Position numbers and translations under genes: made by a program. Shown in pieces: positions 26,246-38,452 of a stretch of DNA of 64,000 nucleotides. This DNA comes from Harmothoe impar (Eukaryota > Annelida > Polychaeta > Phyllodocida > Polynoidae): positions 67,017,303 through 67,081,302 of the forward strand of contig OX381710.1 in NCBI GenBank assembly GCA_947462335.1, given 5' to 3'. The notes beneath the pieces were generated by a model that worked only from the letters and a program-made list of their open reading frames with translations, had not been told where the DNA came from and ran no database searches. Numbering within the stretch: position 1 is the first letter of the stretch; every line of letters starts with the position of its first letter.

Positions 26246-26659
26246 AAAGGACAAGCTAGATGGATTACGGATCAAGAAATAGTCATGTCAAGGCCACCAG
26301 TGTTGGTGGATTGCAACAGACACATGAGAAGTATTAGAAGTGAACGTTTGACAACAAGAAAGGTTATAAAGCCATGGATCCATGCACCCATATACATACG
26401 TGGGTAAACATATTCAGTTCACCCACATCATTATGTTCGGTCTAATTATATCACACTTGGCCAGCAGAACAAAAGAATGGCTCTGCATACATTATATTGG
26501 CTTAGTTATGGCTCAGTACACTCATCCATCACTTGTGGTCAGCCCTGACTGTTGCCAATATGATGCATACAGAGCTATAACTATGGTTTAACTACTACAT
26601 ACATACATCACCAATACATCACTAATACTAGGCTATACATGAGACACCAACACATCACC
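26246..26659. other. Junction DNA between X2 and X3
   Basis: About 400 bp without a clear partner in X1 or X2. It holds a stretch rich in 'atacatcac' near 26600. No gene is seen. Confidence 0.4.
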
Positions 26660-28244
26660 CATAAGTCTATCACAGTGGGGTTGATTGGTTGATTGATCTA
26701 AGATTGGTAAGTGAGAGAGGGGATAGTTAAATGACAATACTTGTGTAGATACCATATTGGTCTGTATAGATATATATAAGCATCTGATACAGGCACTAAT
26801 GAGATAACTAATCAAAGCTGACACATGGTGGGTAGTTATTATACAGATTAAAGACATGTATATAGACCAGACGGCATGCCAATTAGAGGAAGCAAGCTGC
26901 CTCATGTGGCTCTGTGCTTCCTGCTTGGATATGGATTGTGACTGTACCAGCCTAATGACCTCACTCAATATACAACTGTATTTGCAAATTGCTTGGATGA
27001 AGGGCGATCATCGCCCATTCTTAACGGTTTACTTTCCCTCATGTAGCTTTTTGGCTAATGGTATTGAAATTTATGCCTTTTGCACATCTCAAATGAGTGC
27101 AAATATCATATGAGGACAGGAAAAGTACAGTCGTAAAGAATGACATGGCCGTAATGTATACCGGCAGGTGGTGCAATATGTAGTGATATCTGGTAAAGAT
27201 TTGCACCAGCTTTTGATGCATAGTGCCATACATATACCCCTATATCAGTGATAGAAGACAATCTGCAAGACAAAGAAAGTAGTGGACAGGGATAATTGCA
27301 GTTCTTGAAGCACTAATAGCTAATTTTACACTTGCACAAAATTTGATTTGATTTGAACTTCCTCAGTGGCATTCTATGGTAAACACAATTGGACAAATTG
27401 GTCAAATTATATTTGCCAATATTTAGGATTTCAAGACATCATAGCTGATAAACCTTTTTAATGAGTCCATAGTGCACCATGTATATTCTTCATAATGAGG
27501 TCTCTCCTGCCTTTAACTCCCATTCCCCCCTATTAGACATCATATCCTTAAAGACTCCTTGTTTGCTGGAGACACAGCAGCACAGAATGGATGCCTCCTT
27601 GGTGCCGACTCTGATGTCACTTATGAAGTGACAACTGGTATGGTACTCAATGCCTGCCAAGGATTGCTCCACACTGTAATTGCACCATCGTTTTACTTGT
27701 GTGACTCAATTTGGTAACACATTCTTACTGTACAACTAGAAATGAAAGGTGGGTAATTTTATACTTGTATGCATAGTCCACAGTGTTTTCTGTGAGTCTG
27801 ATAACTGACATCATTTCCATTGTAAGATGCTAGAGTCTCAGCATTGACAATTCAAAGCACTGTATCAACCCCTGTGGAGGCAATAGGTATTGTATTATTA
27901 GGTCATTTCTTATTGATGTGATTCAAAAGCTTAGGTCACCCTGTAAATGCATCATAGGGCTTTAAGGCACCATTACTATCCTACAGGGTTGATACACTCC
28001 CTTAGGGTTGGCATGATCATCATTATGACAAATCGATAGGTATGAAGCCAACCATCAAAAGACCAGCAATATCCAATTCCATAGATGTTCCTAAATAGGC
28101 ATTGCATATTATCTTTATCATAAGTGGCATTGTATATCTGAGAATTCTTTAGATTAAGTGGAAACCTCCATTTTTCAATAGAATGTGAGGTAATGACACA
28201 TTGGACTGCTCAGCCATGTCCCTCCCCAATAGAAAGGAACAGGA

Positions 28245-28440
28245 AAGCACAGACACTTGTAGAAATGGTGGTGACTGCAGAGAGAGGTCTGAGAGGGAGT
28301 TGTCAAGTGGCTGCAGCCTCCAGAGTTTGTCCAAGTCACCTCTGGGTAATCTGCCTCGTCCTCAGAGACGGAACCCGAGCCTCACTCTCATCCCAAGGAT
28401 GTCTCGAGAGAGGGAGAGGGAGTGTGGTAGGGGATGGTAG
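28245..28440. repeat. Conserved GC-richer block, copy 3 of 3
   Basis: It nearly matches copy 2 over its length, with a one-base deletion in the 'gagaggtctgagaggg' part that changes the frame relative to copies 1 and 2. This argues against a conserved protein. Confidence 0.6.
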
Positions 28441-29414
28441 AGAGCCACTGACCCAGAGATGGACAAAGAGACAGTGAGATAAACACACAGAGTTAGAGAC
28501 AGTGGAGGGAATTGGGATGTGGATTTGTCGGAGATAAGGCTTAATTGGCTTAAAAGCTAATAGTTAAAGCAGGGTAAAAGGTGATACAAATTAAAGCAGG
28601 ATTCTACCCTGTGAAAATGGATTCACTGTACATGTATGGTATTGGGCAATTAACAAAACCTGTCTAAACAATCATAGTCTTTCGTTTTGGATCACCTTAG
28701 CCAGTTACATTGGAAAAATCCTCCAAACTATTGATGAATATTAGCATAAAAACTTGAATATATGAAAGATATTAATTTGTAAATTGATGCCTGAAAACCA
28801 TAACGCTCCAAGAATAGAAAAGGGACGGTTATATGTATGTGTTCCAGGTAGCAGAAAGGACTGTTGACACTGCACATATAAAAAGTATTTTGAGCTCTTC
28901 CAGACTCTACAGGCAAGTGGAGAAAGATTCTTCTTTTGTGTGTTTGTAAGGAGGGTACTAAAGGACACCCCTAGAGGGTATACAAGTACTAGATACAGGA
29001 AAGGCAGGCTGCACAAAATTACCCCAGATTAATTAAATTGATCTGAGTCAACATTTGATGGGGTGTGCAGAAAAAAAAACAATTTAGAATAGCACCATGA
29101 GAAAAACGAAAAAGCAAATGCTAAAATGACACCATTTCCACAGGTGTCAGAGAAAATTGATCTGATCAAATCTACATTGCCGATCCCAGCAAGGCTTACA
29201 GGCCAAGATTCAGTCTGTTCATCATCATTCAGTTGGTAATTATGAAATTGATATTAGTGATTTTGTTTATTGATTGCGGACAGATGGCTGTAATCTCAGT
29301 AGTCAAACCAACACTACATATCAGCAGCTAAAGCTTGGTGGCTAATAGTGTGTAAATGGGCTGAGGCAGAGTACAGACCTCAACCTAAGTAGATGTGTCC
29401 CTCTAAGATATGAG

Positions 29415-29418
29415 TTAA
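29415..29418. other. Paralogous empty TTAA site of the 2.4-kb element
   Basis: X3 reads 'gatatgagttaagtgagttt' without interruption. X2 has the 2393-bp insertion at this TTAA. Confidence 0.75.
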
Positions 29419-31808
29419 GTGAGTTTTTATAATGAAACATGGCCCAGTAGCAAACATTGATTACGAAAAGGGGAAGGACCTGTTGGTTACATGGAAATGG
29501 CATTTACTGACATGTCAAGTCCTAAGGCCACAATTTGCTGTTGTGCTATGTTTATTTTCCTATTTGCATAGATTATGTAGCTCCTTGCTATTTACCATGC
29601 AATTCCTTCCAGGACCATTGCCATTGTTCTCTGCATGATGCTCCCTTCTCCTTTATATTCCTATCACTCATATGCCTTCAAGGTTTAATACACTGGATGA
29701 TAAAGTAAGATAATACATTTAAGCATGTAGGCGTTGTTGCTGGCCTTCACATGTTGGGACCTTACTGGTGGAACTGGGATTCAGGTCAAACCAGCTGCTA
29801 GATCTAGATCATCATATCCTAGATCATATGTCAAACACCAAGTGAATAACATTATAACTTACATGAAATAGTGACCACCCAAGTGACAAGCTTCATTAGA
29901 TCATCCTAATTAAGGAGTAAAACTTCCTTGACAAACAACAATTACTTTGCTCATCAAACACAAGATTGCCTTTTTATGGGTCTCAGCAATTTACACCACC
30001 AATATCCATTTGATATCAATAGCAGATAAGGTTCAGGTTATTTATGAATGTGGGGAGCCAAGGAACACAAGAGAAACAACTAAATAAAAAACTGCACAAT
30101 AAGACATCAAAGAAGCACTCAGCTGATCAGCAATAAGGAGGGCCTGGATCTACATTCCTTTTGCTGGTTAACCATTAAGAGTAAGGAAAAGTAGGAGATA
30201 TTTCTAAATCTCAACTCATCTTATCCAGCCATTTCTCATTTTGAGGTACTTTATATACATCCCCATAATAAACCATCAATATATCTAGCTTGAAAGTATT
30301 TACATAAACCCCTCAAGATTGTCTTGTGTATTTACCGTACCATTGCATTTAAGTGCCAGGTTTTGATTAAGCGCCGGTCTTGTATAAGCACTGGGGGAAT
30401 GGAGGTCTTGAAATAAATCATAAGCATTAAAATGAATCCCGAATAAGTGCATGTCTTGTATAACCTCGTGTAACCTGCCCTCCAAAGTTTTAAGCGCCTG
30501 GCCTCTTAAACATGATGGTATGAAATGTGGGTCAGTGGTGTTACAGTAGAACTCAATGTGGTAAACTGAAAACCCTCTGTGTGTAGACGACTGAGCTCGT
30601 GCAAATTTATGAGACTGAACTAGGAGATAAAACAGGATTTACAAGTGAACCTTGTCGTCTGCCACCAGTCAACACCCATACCCACTGTGTTATCTGGGAG
30701 TCTCTGAATGGGGCCCACAGCTTTATTTGGGCATCTCTGAATGGAACCAACTGCATTATCTCTGAATAGGGTGCTGAGACCAAATTATCTCAGTTTGCTT
30801 TGCAGTCTTTGAGTAAAGATATGGATGTTTGATAGAAAGCCTTTACTATTCGTATAGTCTCTGATGGAGACCGCTAACGTTTAGTTAGGAAATTATTATT
30901 AAGCCTGTAAATCAATGCATATTATATTTGAAGCCAACAAATGGCTAGATTCTGGACAGTATAAGACATACAGACATTACTTCTCCACAGAAGGATAGAC
31001 ATTCCATGTGATTTATTTGCGCGTGGGGTGAGGCAGCCATCCTCCAGGGGTACAATTAATCTACACCGTACTGCCACTCCACGGTGTACCTAGCAGCATC
31101 TCCTACTGTACTCTGCTGTACAGTAGGGCCTAATGTATTTGCTCCTGATTCTCAGCAGCCTGCTGTTTCACGGACTAAAGTATTAGCCACAGGTGGCGTA
31201 GACACATGAAGATTTTATTGCACCAAGCATACAACTACCCCACATATGTACCATAAAATTGTGCTAATAAGCGATGGCGAGTATGCAAGTCAGATTACCA
31301 GCTGGGCTTATAATTATGATTGGCACACAGTAGGCGAGCAGCTTATACATGAGTTTTAGGTGTGTACTACATTACTTAAATTGCCACAATAAGAACCTCT
31401 GCATGGCTTATAAGCTTTCTTAAAGTGTGGGTGCAGTTAATACACAATTGAGGCTTCATGAAGTCATTGAGCAGTATTGTGTCATGTCATCTATATAGTG
31501 CAAGCTATAGGATGTAGCACATTTGAAAATGAGTAGGAGTATCAATATACTAAAAACTACTCAGAATGAGAGCAAATCATACAAATGTTATAGAATATTT
31601 GATAGAACTTGTATTTGTCCTGGATGATAGAAGGACTACTGCACATGAGAAGCAACTGCATAAGACATTTAGGGTGTTTCTGGGGCAGACCTTGGATTCT
31701 GAAAAAGGATGGGTCTGAGCACAAAAGTAATGAAAAGTTTCATGCCCCTAGCTACCAGCAGATCATTAGAAATGTGGATGATCAGCAGTCTGTATGATGA
31801 TAGATATA

Positions 31809-34208
31809 GTTGGGGAGCCAGTCTGGGAGCCTGGGAAGGAGCTGACATGGGAACCAATACTTGGTATGGATATTGAACTAGGGTATTTTGAGGGTCCTGA
31901 ATCCATTTCTGCCATTTATAGAGCTGTATCTAGATCGGAACAAGGTCAAAGTGAAGGTCAAAGTCGAGGTATGGAGTAAGAGAACTACTAGTCAGGGTCC
32001 TTGTGTAGTTCTGAGGGGTTTTTGTAGGGAAATTGTAAACTATACATTTTTGAAAAGGTTATAACTCCCCAAATCTAAAGATCACAGTTCCCTTTTTTTT
32101 GTTACTATGGCAACCGTTTTCCTTAGCAACCCATAAAATGCACCATCATCACCCAGAATGACTGCATAAACTTGTCAAATGAAACTACAAATTACTCCTA
32201 CCCCCCCAAATCATGCCCAAGGATTCCATTTTTCGAATAAGTTTTGTTCTCCAAACCATGGTTGCCTAGCAACCCCCTATTCAACAGGTGTATTACATCA
32301 TTATTCAGTATTGCTGCTCATGGAAACTCCAATATACTGAGTTTGGAGAATTCAATGGAACCATAGCTGTGCTTCTAGATGACCATGGCTGCCTAGTTCA
32401 AGCAGTATGCTTATATGTTTCCATAGCAACAGGTAAATCCAGTGGATCATATCTATCCTTGGTAACCACAAATTAGGTCCCTGATTTCATCAATTGTAGC
32501 ACTAAATATTAGGGAAATAGAATAAATATGAGTAGGTATACATACCTTTGCCAAAGTCACTGTTATAATTCTGATGCATTAATTATTTTCTCTTAAATAA
32601 TAAGATCTGGGGATTAACACACTATTTCTTGATTTGCCTAGTTACAGCAACAAACAACACCCCAAGGTCAATTATGAGACTACTTACCCCACTAAATTGA
32701 ACATGGGAATTTCAATGGTATTGTTATTTTCTTCCTGTTAGTTAGTGGTTGCACAGCAACAGGCATGTGATTTGTTGATTTGCCTAACAGCATCAATTAA
32801 CTACTGGTAGCCTAGGCTCCAAGATCAATTCTGGCATTGTCTACCTCCCCTAAATTGACATGAAACATTTCAACAGTATCCTTTTTTTCCCTCCTATAAC
32901 CCCAAGGTTGCCTATCAAAAAGATACTATTTTGTTGATTTGCCTAGCAAAGGTGATTAACACTGTTCCAAGGTATGTTGTCTTAAATGACTATTCACATA
33001 TGTCACGGATAGTCTGGTTTTGAGCTGCCAGGGGTGTCCAGATTGTATGTTTGAGTAGGTATAATTATTCTCTTTTGATATATAGTATAGGTGTTAGCAC
33101 TTAGGCTCCATATGTTGGGGAAGGTAAAATACTTTTAGTAAACCTACAGTAAAGGAATGAATATGGGTGATTCAGGTAGAATGTAGACCTGAGGGATCCC
33201 TCTTTTCATGGTACATAAACCTTGTACAGATATAGAGAATATTACCTCTAACTAGTTCAAACAATAGTACAGGTCCATATCTACATTCTGATATATATAT
33301 CTATATATAAATATATAGATATACATAGATATATATTGTCCAGCTACAAAGAGATGACAAAGACAGACACTTTTGCCTTAGGTCCAGATATCTAGGCTGC
33401 CTTTTTATTACTATTTTGAACAAAAAGAAAAAATAAGACAATGTTCCCTCGGTGGGGCCAACCAAACAAAGACAGGTGAGAGCTGGCCACGAGTGACCAG
33501 GACCCTACACCCCCTGGTGAGTAATACATGAACCACCTTTTCCCGCTCTGGCCAATATACCCTGTTACCCGGTAGGTAATAATACCATATATATAAATAT
33601 AATATATATGCACTATATATGCACATCACGGTTGTACAACCCCCCCCCCCCCCCGTAACACAGATTGAATCAAAACAACAACAACAGATTCATGCGCCAG
33701 TGCTAAGGCCAGAAGCATGCTAATACAATGACCCAAATTATTCTGATACAAGTTGTTCAAACCAGAAGTGGACAGATTCAGACCCGCTGCTGTAAGTCAA
33801 TGGCTTCTTATATTTGACAAAATCAATTTGATAATAAGTACATGTATTAATGAGCAGATAGAGTTTGAGATTCTAGTTACTTTCCCAAATATATTGTGAC
33901 CATGACATTGACATTGACCTTGACCTTGACCTATGTATCCGGTGTGAGAGTACAATAATATCATAAAAGATAAATTCCCTATCTACAATATCTTTGGTAT
34001 TTAGATTGAAATGTATGGACTTTGCCATAAATCAAATCGTGACCTTTGACCTTAGATTTGACCTTGTTCCGACCTAGATACAGCTTTATTCATGGCAGAA
34101 TCGGATTCAGCATCCTCAAATTACCTTATTCCAATCCTCATATCAAGTATTGGTCTCCATGTTAGGTCAAAGTTAAATAATGACATTTTGCCTGCTTGGA
34201 TCCCCAAC
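31809..34208. mobile_element. 2400-bp TA-flanked element with long diverged inverted ends
   Basis: TA flanks both sides (31807-31808 and 34209-34210). The ends are GTTGGGGA and TCCCCAAC. Inverted similarity continues inward for about 170 bp: 'aaccaatacttggtatg' (31852) against its inverted partner near 34141, and 'gctgtatctagatcggaaca' (31922) against its inverted partner near 34066-34085. X2 lacks the element (about 20880-20890). TA duplication is typical of Tc1/mariner-type elements, though no transposase is visible. The interior has a tandem X-box-like repeat, short TATA microsatellites (33288-33335) and a 15-C run (33640-33654). Confidence 0.7.
32090..32960. repeat. Degenerate ~150-bp tandem repeat with X-box-like palindromes
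   Basis: 'gatttgcctag' recurs at 32631, 32777 and 32936 (spacing 146 and 159). Palindromes of the GTTGCC-TAGCAAC type recur at 32101-32115 (gttactatggcaacc), 32260-32274 (ggttgcctagcaacc), 32417-32432 (gtttccatagcaacag) and, more diverged, near 32640, 32747 and 32906. The RFX factor X-box has this shape. The repeat lies wholly inside the TA-flanked element. Confidence 0.6.
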
Positions 34209-37200
34209 TAATATCCAAAATAAATATCAACCCCTTCAATTATACCAGTGGTGATTAAGTATCTACCTGATACGAAATGCGGCCCAGCTATCCTCCACAT
34301 TTCCTACTGTTGCTTCTATCTCACACAACAATAGTGTTAATTCCACCCCTGAAGTCATGAGAGGTTTCTGGGATATTGAATTAGAAATAGGCAATGCCTG
34401 TGCACACAAAGTGTCTTTCGACAATACTTGGAAGTAGTTCCCCACCAGAACAATGAAATCCCAGTGATAAATCCCTCTGCCTTTTTATGAATGATAGCAT
34501 ATTTTGTGTGCGCCTTTCGCCTTACCTACTTCACAGTCATGATGACTTATCTCCTTGTGCTGCAGCCTCCTACCCAGTGGTGCCATCTAGTGTGTATAAT
34601 TTAATACAGACCGGAAGTCAACTGACATCAATTCCGTTAAAGACGATAGAATCTCCTTCATTTCCCCTGGAATAGTATGAGGGCTTATGAGATTGGTATC
34701 TTCTTTCTGGGTCACAATGACGCAGAATGCTCATAATGGATTGTTTAAACATTGCTAGGAGATGAAATGATCTCTGCCTTCAGACCTTTTATGACTGAAT
34801 GCATTTACAGGATGTGAGCTGATGTTTAGTACAGAAGGGTATATGTTTAGTACGGAAGGGTATATTTATTAGTATATCTATTATATATATTTATATGTTT
34901 AGCACAGAAGGGCACATTTGGTAGTAGACATAACTACTGAATATAAATTGGAGAAGTTTGGTCCCTAGATGAAGCTAAGCCTAACTAGCTTACAGCTTTA
35001 CAACGTATATTGTTTGAGCTTTTCTAACTACTAGGATATTCCGTTTTCCTAAATGTACACCATTCCAGACAATATCTCCAACCTCCCCTTCCTACGCACC
35101 AATACTACGCACCAATAATTAATTTTCATGTAAATCGGGTTGCACCACCAGGAGGTTGTTTCTCAGGATTACACAATTCCAGTGTTGCCATCTCTTTCAT
35201 CTGAAACCGATCTAACATAGTTGAGCTACAGAAAAACATTTAAGATTGGTATGTGAAAGAAGGGCAGTTCCCTACAAAATGGCATCAGTGCACTATACAT
35301 TCCTTCCTTAAGATATGTGATGGACTGTGTAGTGCTACAGACGTTTTCCCAAACCACATCCGTGTTAGTATTGTGTGAGTGGGTGTGTCCCTGTAGGACA
35401 TGAGTAAAGTGAGCTTTGTTATCAATCATGGCCCAGTAACAAAGACTGATAACAACACAGACTGTGTTTTGTTGATTACAAGGAAAAATTCTTGGCAGAG
35501 TCCCCCATAGACATACCCACACTGGAGCCACTGACCATTACCATTAGGCTCTGTACAATTCCACTCCTACAACCTATTTACCCAGGATGTTATACTGCTT
35601 ATCCTTAACTTGTGCCTTCCTGCTGCATAGTCCTGACCACCTCCCCTTTCTCTCTCTTCATCTTCGTCTGAATATATAACAAAGATGCTTCACGGAAACA
35701 GTGTAGAAATATTCTGGACACTATAGGATACCTAGCCCTGGCCATACTTCTTGTAGACATTGTGTGAGAGTGGTTGTGTGGGTTAAAGGTGCCTGCCTAC
35801 AGCAGGACATTAATCTACACCCTAGTGCCACTCTACTGTGTGCCTAGCAGCAGGTCCAGATGCTCTAGGATGGGGCATGATGTATTTGCTTGTATTTATC
35901 GGTAGACAGGTGTTTTACATACTGTAGTACATTAGCCAGCAGTAGGTCCCTAAAGACACATTGCATGTTGAATTTACCGGGATCCATGCAACAGAATTTC
36001 TCCATATACAAATACAACAATGATTATATAATTCTAGGAATAAATTGGACAATTTAGCAGAGAAATAGCCTTTTCTTTGACTGCCCAGCATTGAAAGATG
36101 ATGGGAAGTCTTACTTAAAACCATATTGCACCCATCTGCCTTCTGATTCCTACTTCATACCACCTGCCTTCACCCACTTTTTCCTAGTCTTGCTCCTTCA
36201 CACTAGTGTTAATTCACAATAGTGTTGATTCCACCCCTTAGGCTATAAGAGGATTCTGGGATATCCACTTCAGCTCATCCTGTCCCATCCTAGAGGCAAT
36301 CCAGAGAATTGATTCCCCAGCTCAGCCCTGCTGTCTTGAATGATGACATGTTGTAAGCCCACCTCCGTTCTGCCTACTTCACAAATCACCTTGGTATATA
36401 TACATATATTCCCCTAGTGCAGCCGCCTGCCCAGTGTTGCCATATATATAGTGTGTATAATTTAATGTGGACTAGAAGAGATCTCACTGTGACATCAAAT
36501 CAGATAAAAGCAGTTAATTTTAGGCAAAGCCAAGAGCGAGAGAAATTCATAACTATGGTAAATTGTGAGAGACATCATGTCTTTACTGTTGATCTTTTCT
36601 GATAGTAGCCTGGAAATTCAAAGGCTAACATGGAGAACCTTTATTAATATAAGAATGCTAATGAGTTGGGAAACTAGATGCAATGTGTGTGAGAACAAAG
36701 GAGAAGGAGACAGACAGACATCCTGACAGGTGCCTTGACAGCTAGATATAGGCAGACAGACATACGCAGGGTCACACAGAGTTGGGTAAAGAATGGGTAA
36801 GAAAAGAGACACAAGGAAGAGACTATTATAAAACAGTCTCTGTGTGTCTTGTGTGTTGCTGCGGACCTCAGTGTGACTCCTGCTGCAGTTTGTTTAGGTC
36901 TGGGTGGGTGATACATGGGCTGTGGAGTAGAGTGAGGTAAAGCACATGGTTCACACCCAAGGCTACTCCTGTATTAGTGTGTGTGTATGTGTGTTTCAAT
37001 GAGGAAGGGAAGTGTTGGTGGAGAACTGCTGTCTGATACCGGCACGTCCTGAGTGACCCTCAAACACACTCTCAAACTACTTGTAACCTATTCAGGATGC
37101 CTCAATGGTGCCTTCCTTGTCATGATCGACCAATTTGCTGGAACGACGTTGGTGCATCATTTTGACCATTTTGGGCAGGCATGATCCATGGCTGTCCAGA

Positions 37201-37310
37201 GCACTGACAAGTTAATTGCCAATTCTGCAGCCATGTATCATGATGACAAAACCCACTAGTGCTGACAACTTAAAATTATTGACAAATTTGCATTGTGCAT
37301 TGGGGCTGCA

Positions 37311-37315
37311 GAGCT
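37311..37315. repeat. Left target-site duplication GAGCT of the foldback element
   Basis: Direct repeat GAGCT, matched by 43806-43810 on the other side of the element. Confidence 0.7.
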
Positions 37316-37339
37316 TGTGGGGTCTTTATCCCACAAACA

Positions 37340-37381
37340 GTCTTTATCCCTCAAATTAGTACTACTATGAGGGATAAAGAC
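37340..37381. repeat. Nested palindrome at the left tip of the foldback element
   Basis: GTCTTTATCCCTC and GAGGGATAAAGAC form a perfect 13-bp stem around a 16-base loop (aaattagtactactat). The mirror copy is at 43740-43781. Confidence 0.8.
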
Positions 37382-37539
37382 ACCCACGGGTCTTTATCCC
37401 TCAATTATGGCGTTAAAGCCCAAGTGTCTTTATCCCACAAATGTCTTTATCCCTCAAAGCCAATATAATAGTCTTTATCCCACATAGCCAATGATAAAGG
37501 CTTTATCCCCCAAAGCCTATATAGTGGCCCTATTTGCCA

Positions 37540-38452
37540 AAACAGTAACCAGTCTTTATCCCACAAAGCTATATAGTGGCTATATATGGCCATACAATGA
37601 CCAGTCTTTATCCCACAAAGCCCATATAACCGTTATATGCCCATACAGAGACCAGTCTTTATCCCCCAAAGGCTATACAGTGGCTATATATAGTCATAAA
37701 GTGAACAGTCTTTATCCCACAGAGCCTAAATAACGGTCATAGGCCCATACAGTGACCAGTCTTTATCCCCCAAAGCCTATAAAGTGGCTATATATGACCA
37801 TTCAGAGACCAGTCTTTATCCCCCAAAGCCTATATAGTGGCTATATATGGCCATACAGTGGCCAGTCTTTATCCCCCAAAGCCTATATAGTGGCTATATA
37901 TGGCCATACAATGACCAGTCTTTATCCCAGAAAGCCCATATAACCGTTATATGCCCATACAGTGACCAGTCTTTATCCCCAAAGGCTATATAGTGGCTAT
38001 ATAATCATAGTCATACAGTGACCAGTCTTTATCCCACAAAGCCTAAATAATGGTTATAGGCCCATACAGTGACCAGTCCTTATCCCCAGAAGCCTACATA
38101 GTGGCTATATATGACCATTCGTTGACCAGTCTTTATCCCCAAAGCCTATATAGTGGCTATATATGGCCATACAATGACCAGTCTTTATCCCCCGAGGCCT
38201 ATGTAGTGGCTATATATGGCCATACAGTGACCAGTCTTTATCCCACAAAGCCTATATAGTGGCTATATATGGCCATACAATGACCAGTCTTTATCCCACA
38301 AAGCCCATATAACCATTATATGCCCATTCAGTGACCAGTCTTTATCCCCCAAAGGCTATATAGTGGCTATATATAGTCATATAGTGATCAGTCTTTATCC
38401 CACAAAGCCTAAATAACGGTTATAGGCCCATACAATGACCAGTCTTTATCCT
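37540..38452. repeat. Left satellite arm with a six-monomer higher-order repeat
   Basis: About 17 monomers, each starting near 'accagtctttatccc'. The types run in order from the tip: E (gtggctatatatggccatac), D (cccatataaccgttatatgc), C (gtggctatatatagtcata), B (aataacggttataggccc), F (gtggctatatatgaccattc), A (gtggctatatatggccatac). The order then restarts. One ~314-bp cycle is six monomers. Open frames across it change phase with each ~52-bp step and are not genes. Confidence 0.75.

Noticed and set aside
37491..38259. Repeated open frames with 'SLYPTKPIVAIYGHT'-like text in the left satellite arm
   Set aside because: The monomer is about 52 bp, not a multiple of three, so the frame changes from unit to unit; the mirrored frame at 43388-43630 simply reflects the inverted tip.
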